This document shows positions 45,385 to 57,404 of a stretch of 64,000 nucleotides of DNA, in pieces. The first letter of the stretch is position 1; every line of letters starts with the position of its first letter. The translations under genes and the position numbers were made by a program. The notes under the pieces are model-generated. The model did not search any database. It was not told the origin of the DNA and saw only the letters and a program-made list of their open reading frames with translations. Origin of the DNA: Desulfovibrio aminophilus (GTDB taxonomy: Bacteria > Desulfobacterota > Desulfovibrionia > Desulfovibrionales > Desulfovibrionaceae); contig NZ_JAMHGA010000031.1 in assembly GCF_023660105.1 (NCBI RefSeq), forward strand, positions 1 to 64,000, read 5' to 3'.

Positions 45385-46983
45385 CTAGTAGTTGCGCCAG
45401 CACCACTCCACGTGTTCGGCCGCGTATTTCTCGCTCGCCAAGCTCACCGCCAGGGCCAGGATGAAGGACACCGGCAGGGCCATGACATTGGGGTCCACGA
45501 ACTGGAGCAGGAAGGGCCAGGACCCGGGCGCGGCCCCGGCCAGGAGCGTGGCCTGGCCGGTCAGGGCCGAGCAGATTCCGAAGGTCTCGGCCAGCTGCTT
45601 GTTGACGAAGAACATCCAGAACATGGAGGCGAAGAAGCCGCCGAAGAGCGAGGCCAGGGCTCCGGCCTTGGTCATGCCCTTCCAGTAGAGCCCGAGCAGG
45701 AACGCGGGCAGGAAGGAGGCCAGGCAGAGGCCGAAGAAGAAGGCCGTGGCCCGGGCGATGATGGACCCCGGCAGGATCCAGGCCCAGAGCAGGGTGATGA
45801 AGACCGTGGCCGTGACGGCCGCGCGGGCCACCGGGCCGGGCTTGGCCTTGGCCGCCGCCGAGAACTGCTCGCAGACGTCGCGGCCCAGGGCCGTGCCGCC
45901 CACGTGGTACTGGGAGGCCAGGGTGGACATGGCCGCCGCGAACATGGCCAGGAGGAAGAGGGCCGAGTACCAGGACGGCATGATGGTTTCGATGAAGGTG
46001 GGGATGATCTTGTCCACGTTGCCCTGGGCCATGTCGATGGAGATCTTGCCGAACTGCTGGAGGAAGATGGCGTTGGACAGCGCGCCCACCACGTAGGCCA
46101 CGCCGGGGATGAGCAGGATGAACAGGCCGCCGTAGATCACGCCCCGGTTCAGCTCCCGGTCGCTGGGCACGGTCATGAAGCGCACGATGAGCTGGGGCTG
46201 GGCCAGGACGCCGAAGCCCACGCCGTAGATGAGCGAGGTGTACATGATCATCCACAGCGGGGAGGGGAAGGCGATGCCCTGGGTCCAGCCCAGGAGGCCC
46301 ATCTTCTGGAGCTTCTCGGGCACGAGCGGGGCCATGTCCGTGAGGGTCTGGTGGGCCTGGACCATGCCGCCGAGCTTGGAGTAGGCCACCACCAGGAGCA
46401 TGAGCATCATGCCCACCATGATGGCCCCCTGGAAGGCCTCGGTGTACATCACCGCCTTCAGGCCGCCGGTGATGACGTAGACCGCCAGGATGAGGGTCAT
46501 GAGCACCAGGGCGAAGTGGAAGTCCAGGCCCAGGGAGACCTCCATCATCCGGCAGATGCCGATGAGCACGGCCGCCGCGTAGAGCGGGATGAAGACGAAG
46601 ATGACCGCGCCGGAGAAGGACTGCATGAACTTGGAGCGGTAGCGCCGCCCGAGGAGTTCCGGGAAGGTGTGCGAATCCAGGGCCAGGCCCATGCGGCGGG
46701 TGCGCTTGCCGAAGACCGCGAAGGCCACGAAGATGCCTACGAAGATGTTCAGGAACACGAGCCACATGATGCTGAAGCCGAAGTTGGCCGCCACGCCGCC
46801 GAAGCCGATGATGGCGCTGGTGGAGATGAAGGTGGCGCCGTAGGACATGGCCATGACGAAGGGGCCCATGCGCCGCCCGGCCAGGAGGTAGTCCGCGTGG
46901 CTCTTGGTCTCCTTCCAGCCCTTGTAGCCCAGGTAGAAGACCACGGCGAAGTAGATGATCGAGACGATCAGTTTGCTGACCAT
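45385..46983 (-). CDS. Sodium:solute symporter (SSS family)
   Basis: 532 residues with about 13 hydrophobic helices. SSS hallmarks are ADYLLAGRRMGPFVMAMSYGATFISTSAIIGF, split here between about 30-60, then TFPELLGRRY, YVITGGLKAVMYTEAFQG (about 175-192) and MFAAAMSTLASQY (the Na-site helix 8). It imports an organic solute (acetate, proline, pantothenate or similar) with Na+. The substrate is not readable, but acetate-type carriers are possible given acsA in the same region. ATG 46983 is chosen with GGGGGAA upstream. It is a single gene. Confidence 0.88.
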   Translation of the reverse strand: MVSKLIVSIIYFAVVFYLGYKGWKETKSHADYLLAGRRMGPFVMAMSYGATFISTSAIIGFGGVAANFGFSIMWLVFLNIFVGIFVAFAVFGKRTRRMGLALDSHTFPELLGRRYRSKFMQSFSGAVIFVFIPLYAAAVLIGICRMMEVSLGLDFHFALVLMTLILAVYVITGGLKAVMYTEAFQGAIMVGMMLMLLVVAYSKLGGMVQAHQTLTDMAPLVPEKLQKMGLLGWTQGIAFPSPLWMIMYTSLIYGVGFGVLAQPQLIVRFMTVPSDRELNRGVIYGGLFILLIPGVAYVVGALSNAIFLQQFGKISIDMAQGNVDKIIPTFIETIMPSWYSALFLLAMFAAAMSTLASQYHVGGTALGRDVCEQFSAAAKAKPGPVARAAVTATVFITLLWAWILPGSIIARATAFFFGLCLASFLPAFLLGLYWKGMTKAGALASLFGGFFASMFWMFFVNKQLAETFGICSALTGQATLLAGAAPGSWPFLLQFVDPNVMALPVSFILALAVSLASEKYAAEHVEWCWRNY

Positions 46984-47126
46984 TGCGTTCCCCCGCTGTG
47001 TGGCGATGCGATCGAAAATCGAAGGGTTAGAAACCTTATGAGCGTGAGTGCCCCGTGTCAAGGAGCCCAGCCCCCTGGCGCGGCGGCTCGGGATGAAGCA
47101 TAATGGGCGTGCGCGAGGAGGGCGGC

Positions 47127-47597
47127 ATGATTCAACTCAGCATACCCGGCTTCAAGGACCTGGAGGTCGAGCATCTCGTCCTGGACTACAACGGCACCCT
47201 GGCCCTGGACGGCGCGCTGCTCCCCGGCGTGGCCGAGGCCCTGCGCGAGCTGGCCGCCGGGGTGCGGGTGCACGTGCTCACGGCGGACACCCGGGGCAAC
47301 TGCGGCGAACGCCTGGCCGGGCTGCCGGTGACGGTGAGCGTGGTGGAGGGGCGTCCCGAGGACCAGGCCAAGCTGGCCTACATCATGGACCTGGGGCCCC
47401 GGGCCTGCGCCTGCGTGGGCAACGGCACCAACGACCGGCTCATGTTCGAGCGCTGCGGCCTGGCCGTGGCCGTGCTCGGGCCCGAGGGACTGGCCGTGAA
47501 GGCGCTGGAGGAGGCCGACCTGCTGGTGGCGGACGTGCTTTCGGCCTTGGACCTGTTCCGTAATCCCTTGCGGCTCATGGCCGGATTGCGGCGCTGA
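47127..47597 (+). CDS. HAD-family protein, soluble P-type-ATPase-like (COG4087 type)
   Basis: 156 residues. Motif I is LVLDYNGTLALDG (about 17-29), with Asn at the usual second Asp. VHVLTADTRGN (motif II) and CVGNGTNDRLMFERCGLAVAVLG (motif III/IV, GNGxND) follow. The layout matches the soluble domain of P-type ATPases without membrane parts. Phosphoryl chemistry on the first Asp is possible, but the substrate is unknown. ATG 47127 with GAGGAGGG upstream is preferred to one 24 nt earlier. It is convergent with nhaB across a GC-rich hairpin. Confidence 0.82.
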   Translation: MIQLSIPGFKDLEVEHLVLDYNGTLALDGALLPGVAEALRELAAGVRVHVLTADTRGNCGERLAGLPVTVSVVEGRPEDQAKLAYIMDLGPRACACVGNGTNDRLMFERCGLAVAVLGPEGLAVKALEEADLLVADVLSALDLFRNPLRLMAGLRR

Positions 47598-47621
47598 AGG
47601 GCCGCGCGGAATGTCGAAAAG

Positions 47622-47658
47622 GCGCGGGGCCGCGCGGCGTTTCGCCGCGCGCCCCCGC
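47622..47658. terminator. GC-rich hairpin between convergent genes
   Basis: A 9-bp core CGCGCGGCG/CGCCGCGCG with a TTT loop, extended by GGGG/CCCC pairs across a bulge, between the HAD gene (+) and nhaB (-). There is no clear T run. Confidence 0.45.
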
Positions 47659-47675
47659 TTCGTCTGCATCGGCGG

Positions 47676-49208
47676 TCAGGAGAACAGGCCCAGGAGCCAG
47701 TGCTCCACCTCGGGCATGTACCAGGTGGCCGCCAGACCCGTGATGCTCATGACCACGGTGTAGGGCAGGGCCAGCAGGACCATGCGGCCGTATGACAGCC
47801 GGATGACCGGGGCCAGGGCCGAGGTGAGCAGGAAGAGGAACGCGGCCTGGCCGTTGGGCGTGGCCACGCTGGGGATGTTCGTGCCGGTGTTGATGGCCAC
47901 GGCCAGCATGTCGAACTGTTCCTGGCTCATGGCTCCGGCCGCGGCCAGGAAGGCCTTCTTGGTCTCGGTGATGTAGACCGTGGCCACGAAGACGTTGTCG
48001 CTGATCATCGAGAGCAGGCCGTTGGCCATGTAGTAGGCCGCCAGCTGGGCCCGGCCCTCCAGGGCGAGCACGGCCTTGATCACCGGGGCGAAGAGGTGCT
48101 GGTCGTGGATCACGGCCACCACGGCGAAGAAGACCACCAGCAGGGCGGTGAACGGCAGGGCCTCCTGGAAGGCGTGGCCGATGCGGTGCTCGTCGGTGAT
48201 GCCGTTGAGGGCCGTGAGGCCGACGATGACCGAGAGGCCGATGATGCCCACCTCGGCCAGGTGGAAGGCCAGGGCGATGATGAGCCAGACGCCCGCGCAG
48301 GCCTGGATCAGGAGCTGGGCCTGCTCGCGCTTGCCGCGCGCGGCGTCGCGCCGGGCCGCCTCCTCGCCGAGGATGGAGCGCACGTTGCCCGGGATGGTGG
48401 CGCCGTAGCCGAAGAGCTTGAAGCGCTCCACCAGGGCGCAGGTCGCGAGGCCCATGATGAGCACGGGCAGGGAGACCGGGGCCACCTTGATGAAGAAGTC
48501 CGCGAAGCTCCAGCCCATCTCGTGGCCGATGAGCAGGTTCTGGGGCTCGCCCACCAGGGTGGTCACGCCGCCCAGGGCCGTGCCCACCGCGCCGTGCATC
48601 ATGAGGTTGCGCAGGAAGCCTCGGAATTCCTTCAGGTCAGCGCGGTCCATCTCCTTGACCGCCTCGTCGTCGCGCAGGTCGCCGCCGTCGCGGCCGGAGA
48701 CCGAGCGGTGGTAGACGCCGTAGAAGCCGTAGGCCACGGCGATGATCACCGCCGTCACGGTCAGGGCGTCCAGGAAGGCCGAGAGGAAGGCTCCGGCGAA
48801 GCAGAACAGCAGGGAGAGCAGGATCTTGGAGCGCACCCGCACGAGGATCTTGGTGAAGGTGAACTGGAGCAGGTCCTTCATGAAGTAGATGCCCGCGACC
48901 ATGAACATGAGCAGGAGGATCACGGGGAAGTTGTGCAGGGTCTCGTCGTACACGGTCTGGGGGCTGGTCATGCCCAGGACGACCGCCTCCATGGCCAGCA
49001 GGCCGCCCGCCGGGAGCGGGTAGCACTTGAGGGCCATGGCCAGGGTGAAGATGAATTCCCCGATGAGCAGCCAGCCCGTGACGAAGGGGCCGGCCGTGTG
49101 CAGGAGCACGGGGTTCAGGATGAGGAACCCGAGAATGGTCAGCTTGTACCAGTCCGGGGCGTTGCCGAGGAGGTTTTTGTTCAGGGCTTGGGCAATGGTC
49201 CGGGCCAA
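47676..49208 (-). CDS. nhaB: Na+/H+ antiporter NhaB
   Basis: 510 residues, 12 or so hydrophobic helices, inner membrane; exports Na+ in exchange for H+. The N-terminus aligns with E. coli NhaB ([20 protein letters not shown] beside LGQSPDWYKL). [16 protein letters not shown] (about 230-245) is the ion-transporter signature and [21 protein letters not shown] (about 455) is also typical. The start is taken as TTG at 49208: no in-frame ATG fits, AAGGAGA lies 6 nt upstream, and this matches the E. coli N-terminus. An unusual three-way-junction leader lies 29 nt upstream of the start. Confidence 0.92.
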   Translation of the reverse strand: MARTIAQALNKNLLGNAPDWYKLTILGFLILNPVLLHTAGPFVTGWLLIGEFIFTLAMALKCYPLPAGGLLAMEAVVLGMTSPQTVYDETLHNFPVILLLMFMVAGIYFMKDLLQFTFTKILVRVRSKILLSLLFCFAGAFLSAFLDALTVTAVIIAVAYGFYGVYHRSVSGRDGGDLRDDEAVKEMDRADLKEFRGFLRNLMMHGAVGTALGGVTTLVGEPQNLLIGHEMGWSFADFFIKVAPVSLPVLIMGLATCALVERFKLFGYGATIPGNVRSILGEEAARRDAARGKREQAQLLIQACAGVWLIIALAFHLAEVGIIGLSVIVGLTALNGITDEHRIGHAFQEALPFTALLVVFFAVVAVIHDQHLFAPVIKAVLALEGRAQLAAYYMANGLLSMISDNVFVATVYITETKKAFLAAAGAMSQEQFDMLAVAINTGTNIPSVATPNGQAAFLFLLTSALAPVIRLSYGRMVLLALPYTVVMSITGLAATWYMPEVEHWLLGLFS

Positions 49209-49236
49209 GATCGTTCTCCTTATCAGTGGTTCAGTT

Positions 49237-49293
49237 CCGATTTGGCCGACGCTCGCGGCCGAAAGATTACATGTCCGTAATATTTCAAATCGG
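49237..49293 (-). ncRNA. Candidate structured leader RNA (three-way junction) of nhaB
   Basis: On the nhaB strand three helices close with no unpaired junction bases. P1 is CCGATTT/AAATCGG (7 bp, 49293-49287 with 49243-49237). P2 is GAAATATTAC/GTAATCTTTC with one mismatch and loop GGACAT. P3 is GGCCG/CGGCC with loop CGAGCGT. The ribosome-binding site AAGGAGA starts about 15 nt after P1. The 3' strand of P2 (TCTTT) could pair with AAGGA, giving a possible switch. It may be a cation-responsive riboswitch or a protein-binding leader. Confidence 0.55.
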
Positions 49294-49461
49294 GCTTCGC
49301 AAGGGTTTCTGGTCGTTTCTCCTTCGGCGGGACGCGAGTCGCCGGTTTTTTCGTCCCCGGGAGCAATCGTCACGCGGACGTCACCGGACCGGAACCATCG
49401 CCGGGCCGTCCGGGGCTATGGTGCGCTCGTTGATTCCTTCCTCCTCTCTCCTGGTTTCTCC

Positions 49462-49495
49462 GGGACGCGGCGGACCCGCGACGCCGCCGCGTCCC
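49462..49495 (+). other. Strong hairpin upstream of the glycosyltransferase gene
   Basis: A perfect 12-bp stem GGGACGCGGCGG/CCGCCGCGTCCC with a 10-nt loop, 62 nt before the ATG, between divergent genes, so it is unlikely to be a terminator. A second small hairpin GGGG-AAA-CCCC (49537-49547) abuts the ribosome-binding site. The rest of 49294-49557 shows nothing recognised. Confidence 0.45.
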
Positions 49496-49557
49496 CCCTC
49501 CCCCAACTTGCCAAACCCGGCGCTTTGTGGTTTCGAGGGGAAACCCCGGAGGCCCGC

Positions 49558-50544
49558 ATGCGCACCTTTCTCTTCCTGCCGCCGGTCAAGCGCCCCACGG
49601 GCGGCGTGGCCGTCATCCGCCGTCTGGCCGAGGTCCTGCACCGCTCGGGCCGCGAGGCCTTCCTGGTGCTCCGCGACCGTTCGGGCTGGACCCCGGAGGA
49701 GACCGAGGGCTGCGCGCCTCTGCTCTGGTGGGAAGACCTGCGTCTGGCCCCGGAGGACCTCTGGGTGGCGCCCGAGGGCTGGGTGAACGCCCTGGCGCCC
49801 GGCCTGGAGGCCGGAGCCCGCTGTCTGGTCTACTGCCAAAACTGGGCCTATCTCTTCTCCTCCCTGCCGCCCGGGACGTGGTGGCCGCAGCTCCCGGTGG
49901 AGTTCCTGGCCGTGTCCGACCCCGTGGCCTGGTTCATGGAGACCTCCCTGGGCAAGCGTCCGCTCGTGCTGCGGCCGGGCATCGACCTGGAGCGCTTCCG
50001 TCCCGGCGTGCGCTCCGGTCCGCTCAGCGTGGCCTTCATGCCGCGCAAGAACCGGGCCCTGGCCCAGCAGATCCGGGCCCTGTTCGAGACGCGCAACGGC
50101 GCGGGCCGCGTGAGCTGGCTGGAGATCGACGGCCTGAACGCCCAGGGCGTGGCCGAGGCCCTGGGCCGGGCGCACATCTTCCTGGCCACGGGCTTTCCCG
50201 AGGGCTGCCCCCTGCCGCCGTTGGAGGCCCTGGCCTGCGGCTGCCTCTGCGTGGGCTTCAGCGGTTTCGGCGGCTGGGACTACATGCGCCAGGCCCAGGA
50301 GAATCCGCGTTTTCGTCCCTGGTGGCCGCTGCGCGAGACGCCCTGGGGCGGCAACGGCTTCTGGTGCGCGGACGGGGATGTGCTGGACGCGGCCCTCTGT
50401 CTGGAGCAGGCCGTGCTCCTGCTGGAGGAGGGCGGTCCGGCCCTGGATTCGGTCCTCGCCGCCGGACGGGCCACGGCCGCGGCCTATGGCCTGGATTCCT
50501 TCCGCCGGGGCGTGCTGGACACCTGGGCCGCCTTGGAGGCATAA
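49558..50544 (+). CDS. GT-B-fold glycosyltransferase (GT1/GT4-like)
   Basis: 328 residues, soluble. The N-terminal FLFLPPVKRPTGGVAVIRRLAEVL is typical of GT-B donors and acceptors (GG near the start). The C-terminal GFPEGCPLPPLEALACGCLCVGFSGFGG (about 220-247) carries the E-x(7)-E-like donor site (EGCPLPPLEA). It probably adds a sugar to a cell-surface glycan; sugar and acceptor are unknown. CCCCGGAGG precedes ATG 49558. The frame is open far upstream, but homologous sequence begins here. TatD follows 93 bp later. Confidence 0.83.
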   Translation: MRTFLFLPPVKRPTGGVAVIRRLAEVLHRSGREAFLVLRDRSGWTPEETEGCAPLLWWEDLRLAPEDLWVAPEGWVNALAPGLEAGARCLVYCQNWAYLFSSLPPGTWWPQLPVEFLAVSDPVAWFMETSLGKRPLVLRPGIDLERFRPGVRSGPLSVAFMPRKNRALAQQIRALFETRNGAGRVSWLEIDGLNAQGVAEALGRAHIFLATGFPEGCPLPPLEALACGCLCVGFSGFGGWDYMRQAQENPRFRPWWPLRETPWGGNGFWCADGDVLDAALCLEQAVLLLEEGGPALDSVLAAGRATAAAYGLDSFRRGVLDTWAALEA

Positions 50545-50637
50545 GCCGTTTCGGCGGGAGACGGTCCCGCCCCCTTCGCGCCGCCGCCGCTTCCTTTCGG
50601 GAAGGCGCGGCGGTTCACGTTCACGAGGACCATCGAG

Positions 50638-51459
50638 ATGTCGAAGAAGCACAAGGCGCGGCCCGAGCCCGAAAGCTTGGGCCTGCCGCAAGGGGGCGTC
50701 GACACCCACGCCCACCTGGACATGCAGGCCTACGAGATGGGCCTGGAAACCGTGCTGGACCGCGCCCGGGCCTCGGGCCTGAGCCGCATCGGCAACGTCT
50801 TTCTCGGGCCGGACGCCTATCTGGAGCACCGGAGCCTGTTCGCGGCCCGGCCGGAGGTCTTCTTCCTCCTGGCCGAGCATCCCAACGACACGGCCGGGTT
50901 CGACGAGTCCCGGGCCCAGCGCCTGCTCGACTGCCTGCGCGGCGATCCGCGCATCCGGGCCGTGGGCGAGACCGGGCTGGATTTCTATTGGAAGGACGTG
51001 GCCCCGGAGGAGCAGGAGCGGGCCTTCCGCCTGCACCTGGATTTGGCCCGGCAGACGGACCTGCCGCCGGTGATCCACTGCCGCGACGCCGAGGAGCGGA
51101 CCCTGGCCGTGCTGGACGACATGGGCTTCCGGGATCGGCCGCTGCTCTGGCACTGTTTCGGCGGGAACGCGGACCTGGCCCGGGAGATCGTCGCGCGCGG
51201 CTGGCACGTGAGCGTGCCCGGCACCGTGACCTATGCCCGCAACGAGGCGCTGCGCGCGGCCGTGCCCGGCATTCCCTCCGACCGGCTCGTGCTGGAGACG
51301 GACTGTCCCTACCTCACGCCCGAGCCCTGGCGCGGCAAGCAGAACCATCCGGCCCTGGTGGGCTTTACGGCCGTGGCCGTGGCCGGGTTGCGGGGCGTTC
51401 CGGCCGGGGAGCTGTGGACCATGTGCGCGGACAACGCGCGGCGTTTTTTCGGGCTTTGA
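50638..51459 (+). CDS. TatD-family metal-dependent hydrolase
   Basis: 273 residues. Metal ligands and family motifs are all present: DTHAHLDM (about 22-29), VGETGLDFYW (about 109-118), PVIHCRDAEE (about 142), LLWHCFGG (about 169) and LETDCPYLTPEPWRG (about 219-233). TatD proteins are Mg2+-dependent 3'-5' DNA exonucleases or deoxyribonucleases, with roles in DNA repair and RNA turnover suggested. A strong terminator follows. Confidence 0.93.
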   Translation: MSKKHKARPEPESLGLPQGGVDTHAHLDMQAYEMGLETVLDRARASGLSRIGNVFLGPDAYLEHRSLFAARPEVFFLLAEHPNDTAGFDESRAQRLLDCLRGDPRIRAVGETGLDFYWKDVAPEEQERAFRLHLDLARQTDLPPVIHCRDAEERTLAVLDDMGFRDRPLLWHCFGGNADLAREIVARGWHVSVPGTVTYARNEALRAAVPGIPSDRLVLETDCPYLTPEPWRGKQNHPALVGFTAVAVAGLRGVPAGELWTMCADNARRFFGL

Positions 51460-51477
51460 GCCCGGACGGCGGACCAA

Positions 51478-51514
51478 AAGAAGACGGGCCGGCTTTTGCC
51501 GGCCCGTCTGTTTT
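51478..51514. terminator. Bidirectional terminator between tatD and atpC
   Basis: A perfect 12-bp stem AGACGGGCCGGC/GCCGGCCCGTCT with a TTTT loop, a GTTTTC tail on the plus strand and CTTTTGG on the minus strand. Confidence 0.88.
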
Positions 51515-51535
51515 CAGGCGTATGGATCAACCCGC

Positions 51536-51958
51536 TCAGCAGGTGCCGGCGCGGTGGGCCGCCTCGGTGCAGCTGATGCGGGCCAGGGCCTTGCGCAGGG
51601 AAGCCTGGGCCCGGGCGTAGTTGATCTTTTCCTGTTGCTGGGCGAGCCGCGCCTGAGCCCGTTCCTGGGCCCGGCGGGCACGCTCGATGTCGATCTCGGC
51701 AGCGGTCTCGGCCACCTCGGCGAGCACGGTGACCTTGTCCCCGCTCACCTCGCAGAAGCCGCCGGCCACGAAGACGTAGTGCGCCTTCCCGGAATCCTTG
51801 AAGTAGAGGTTTCCGATGCCCAGGGCCGACAGGAAGGGGATGTGGCTCGGCAGCACGCCGAACTCGCCGAGCGCGCCGGGCGCGCCCACATACTCCACTT
51901 CCTGAGAGAGGACCTTGCGGTCGGGCGTGACGATCTCGAGCAGCAGCTTTTTAGCCAT
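51536..51958 (-). CDS. atpC: ATP synthase F1 epsilon subunit
   Basis: 140 residues. The N-terminal beta-sandwich has [19 protein letters not shown] and [16 protein letters not shown] (the family signature, about 32-47). The C-terminal helical hairpin is [17 protein letters not shown]. It is part of the F1 central stalk and regulates ATP hydrolysis. It is the last gene of the atp operon, 9 nt after atpD, with a terminator after it. The C-terminus ends in a short Cys/His-containing tail, [13 protein letters not shown]. Confidence 0.96.
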   Translation of the reverse strand: MAKKLLLEIVTPDRKVLSQEVEYVGAPGALGEFGVLPSHIPFLSALGIGNLYFKDSGKAHYVFVAGGFCEVSGDKVTVLAEVAETAAEIDIERARRAQERAQARLAQQQEKINYARAQASLRKALARISCTEAAHRAGTC

Positions 51959-51967
51959 GTCCCTATC

Positions 51968-53371
<1,404 letters not shown>

Positions 53372-53383
53372 TTAGGCCCCCTT

Positions 53384-54265
53384 TTACCCTTTCAGCGCTT
53401 CCGCGCCGCCGACGATGTCCATCAGCTCCCTGGTGATCGAAGTCTGACGGGTCTTGTTATAGAGCAGTGTCAAGGCCTTGGTCAGGTCGTCGCAGGCCTT
53501 GGTTGCATTGTCCATGGCCGCCATGCGCGCGGCGTGCTCGCTGGCGGAGGTGTCCAGAAGTCCGCGGTACAGTTGCACCTTGATGAAGCGGGGCAGCAGT
53601 TCCGCGAGCAGACCCTCCACCGACGGTTCGTAGAGGTACTCGGCCTTGGCCTCTTCCGTGGCCTCCCCGCCCTCGGCCGCGTGGGACACGATGGGCAGGA
53701 TGTCCAGGGTCACGGCGGGCTGGCGGGCCATGCTCACGAACTCGCCGTAGATCAGATGCACTTCGTCCAGGTCGCCGGCCAGGTAGCTGGCGATGATCTC
53801 CATGCCGATCTCGTTGGCCAGGGTGAAGTCGAAGGAGCCCATGGCGTCGGGGTACTGCAGGCCGATCTCGTACTCCAGCTTGCGCACCGCGTCGCGGCCC
53901 TTCTTGCCTACGCAGTAGAACTTCACCGACTTTCCGGCGGCCTTCTTCTCGGCCGCCAGCTTGGTCGCCATCTTGATGAGGTTGGTGTTGAAGCTGCCGC
54001 ACAGGCCGCGGTCGGAGGTGACCAGGACGACGCCCACGGTCTTGACCTCCTCACGGACTTCCAGCAGCGGATGCACGCTCCCATCGGCGCCCGAAGCCAG
54101 ATCACCCAGCATTTCATAGAACTTGGAGGCGTAGGGCCGGAAACGCTCAATGCGCGCCTGCGCATTGCGCATCTTGGCCGAGGCCACCATGTTCATGGCC
54201 TTGGTGATCTGTTTCGTCTTCTTGACGCCGGTGATCTTCGTCTTGACGTCTCTCAGAGATGCCAT
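53384..54265 (-). CDS. atpG: ATP synthase F1 gamma subunit
   Basis: 293 residues. N-terminal helix ITGVKKTKQITKAMNMVAS (about 12-30), central TSDRGLCGSFNTNLIK (about 82-97) and C-terminal signature ITRELMDIVGGAEAL. It is the rotor shaft linking F1 to the c-ring. 15 nt separate it from atpD. Confidence 0.97.
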   Translation of the reverse strand: MASLRDVKTKITGVKKTKQITKAMNMVASAKMRNAQARIERFRPYASKFYEMLGDLASGADGSVHPLLEVREEVKTVGVVLVTSDRGLCGSFNTNLIKMATKLAAEKKAAGKSVKFYCVGKKGRDAVRKLEYEIGLQYPDAMGSFDFTLANEIGMEIIASYLAGDLDEVHLIYGEFVSMARQPAVTLDILPIVSHAAEGGEATEEAKAEYLYEPSVEGLLAELLPRFIKVQLYRGLLDTSASEHAARMAAMDNATKACDDLTKALTLLYNKTRQTSITRELMDIVGGAEALKG

Positions 54266-54284
54266 CGCCTATCCCCCCGCCGCC

Positions 54285-55793
<1,509 letters not shown>

Positions 55794-55797
55794 GGCC

Positions 55798-56349
55798 CTA
55801 CTCACCCCTCTTGATGGTTTCTTTCAAAATGTCGAGCTGCGCCCGCAGGCTGGCATCGAGGACCCTGTCCCCGACCTTGAGCACGATGCCGCCGAGGATG
55901 CCCTTATCCACGGCGTAATCCAGCTCAAGCTTCTTGCCCGCCTGCTGCTCCAGCTTGTTCTTGATATCGGTCCGCCGGGCCTCGGGCAGCTCCACGGCCG
56001 TGACCAGGCGGCCACGCACCACGCCGTTCACGGCGTCCAGCAGCTTTCCGAAGGCTCCCGCGATGTCGGGAAGGAAGGGCAACCTGTTCTTGTCGGCCAA
56101 CAGGTCGCAGAAGTTCTTCATGGCGGGGCTCACGGCCGCCGCCTCCAGGACCTTGCCCAGGACCGCCTTCTTCTCGTCCCGGTTGAACACCGGGCTGCGG
56201 AAGAAGCGCACGGTCTCGGGCGAACCCCCCAGGACCTCAGCCAGTCGCGACAGTTCCTCGCCGTACTTCTGAAGCTCGGCCGCGCCCTGCTTCTCGCCGA
56301 AGGCGAAGAGGGCCTTGGCGTAACGGCGTGCTACAACGTTGCCGGTCAA
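55798..56349 (-). CDS. atpH: ATP synthase F1 delta subunit
   Basis: 183 residues. [13 protein letters not shown] near the N-terminus and [23 protein letters not shown] at the C-terminus (the family signature, about 150-172). It is the stator component joining F1 to the b subunits. Its ATG overlaps the atpF stop by 4 nt. Confidence 0.95.
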   Translation of the reverse strand: MTGNVVARRYAKALFAFGEKQGAAELQKYGEELSRLAEVLGGSPETVRFFRSPVFNRDEKKAVLGKVLEAAAVSPAMKNFCDLLADKNRLPFLPDIAGAFGKLLDAVNGVVRGRLVTAVELPEARRTDIKNKLEQQAGKKLELDYAVDKGILGGIVLKVGDRVLDASLRAQLDILKETIKRGE

Positions 56350-56918
56350 TTGAGCACCACCTTTGTTAAGTATTCATCCACGAGGCGCTCGTGGTCCTGG
56401 GCCGAGAGCTTCTCGCTCACGATCTTGGTCGCGGCCTCGACGATCAGGTCGGCCATCTGGGCGCGGACGGCCTCGACGGCGGCCTTGGATTCGTTCTCGG
56501 CGGACATCTTGGCCTGGGCCTTGATCTGCTCGGCGTCCTTCTTGGCCTTCTCGATGATCGAGGCCTTCAGGGCCTCGCCCTGAGCCCGGGCCTCGTCCAG
56601 CAGGGCCTTGCGCTCGGCGTCCAGGTTGGCGATGCTCTGCTCCACGTCCTTGAGACGCTTGGCGGCCTCGTTCTGGCGGATCTCGAGGTCGTCGAGGTCC
56701 TTCTTGATCTGGTTGCGGCGACCGCTGAAGAAGGCGGCGATCTTCTTGCCGGCCAGATACCAGATGATGCCCACGAAGATCGCGAAGTTGACGACCCTCA
56801 GCAGGTAGTTGCCCCAGGGCAGCTCGTGGTGCTCACCGGCGTCGCCCGAGGCGTACGCCAGCCCGGCCAGCGCCAGGACGAACAGAGCCGCCGCGCAAAT
56901 GTTGATGAAACGTTTCAA
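56346..56918 (-). CDS. atpF: ATP synthase F0 b subunit
   Basis: 190 residues. An N-terminal signal-like hydrophobic stretch (LFVLALAGLAYASGDAGEHH) precedes the membrane helix VVNFAIFVGIIWYLAGKKIAAFF (about 37-59), followed by a long charged coiled coil to the end. It is the stator stalk and forms a heterodimer with b' encoded just upstream. A leader before the membrane helix is common in Desulfovibrio-type b subunits. Confidence 0.93.
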   Translation of the reverse strand: MKRFINICAAALFVLALAGLAYASGDAGEHHELPWGNYLLRVVNFAIFVGIIWYLAGKKIAAFFSGRRNQIKKDLDDLEIRQNEAAKRLKDVEQSIANLDAERKALLDEARAQGEALKASIIEKAKKDAEQIKAQAKMSAENESKAAVEAVRAQMADLIVEAATKIVSEKLSAQDHERLVDEYLTKVVLN

Positions 56919-56936
56919 GCCCTCTCCTCCTTCCCT

Positions 56937-57359
56937 CTACGCCCGGCCCAGGATCTTTTCCGTGGCCTTCTGGGCGTACTGTTCCACGTCCTTCTTGAGC
57001 TGCGCCAGGGCGTCCCGGGCCTGGCCCGAGATGTCGGCGCGGGCGGCCTTCAGGGTGGACGCGGCCTCCTGGCCGGCGGCGGCCAGAATGCCCTGCTCCT
57101 CCTTGACACCCTCGGCCTTGAGGCCGTTGCGGATGTCCACCGCGTCCTTGCGGGCGCCGGTCAGGGCGGCCTGGTAGTCACGCAGCTTGCCGTCGGACTG
57201 GGCGGTGAACTGCTCCACCTTGCCCAGCTTTTCGGCCATCAGCTCGCCGCGCTTCTTGATGATCGCGCGGATGGGGCTGAAGAGGAGGATGTTCAGAACC
57301 AGCAGGGTGATGATGAAATTCACAAGCTGAATGAAAAAGGAAAAATCCAGATCAATCAT
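56937..57359 (-). CDS. ATP synthase F0 b' subunit
   Basis: 140 residues. Membrane helix FSFFIQLVNFIITLLVLNILLF (about 6-27), then a coiled-coil stator helix (IRAIIKKRGELMAEKLGKVEQF onward). It is a paralogue of the next gene, so the enzyme has a b/b' stalk as in other Deltaproteobacteria, phototrophs and cyanobacteria. ATG 57359 is taken as the start. It is the first gene of the operon behind a sigma-70-like promoter; atpB and atpE are not here. Confidence 0.92.
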   Translation of the reverse strand: MIDLDFSFFIQLVNFIITLLVLNILLFSPIRAIIKKRGELMAEKLGKVEQFTAQSDGKLRDYQAALTGARKDAVDIRNGLKAEGVKEEQGILAAAGQEAASTLKAARADISGQARDALAQLKKDVEQYAQKATEKILGRA

Positions 57360-57404
57360 ACCCGCCCCCAAGGAAATTGTGAATTTTGAGACAAAGTCAC
57401 AGGC

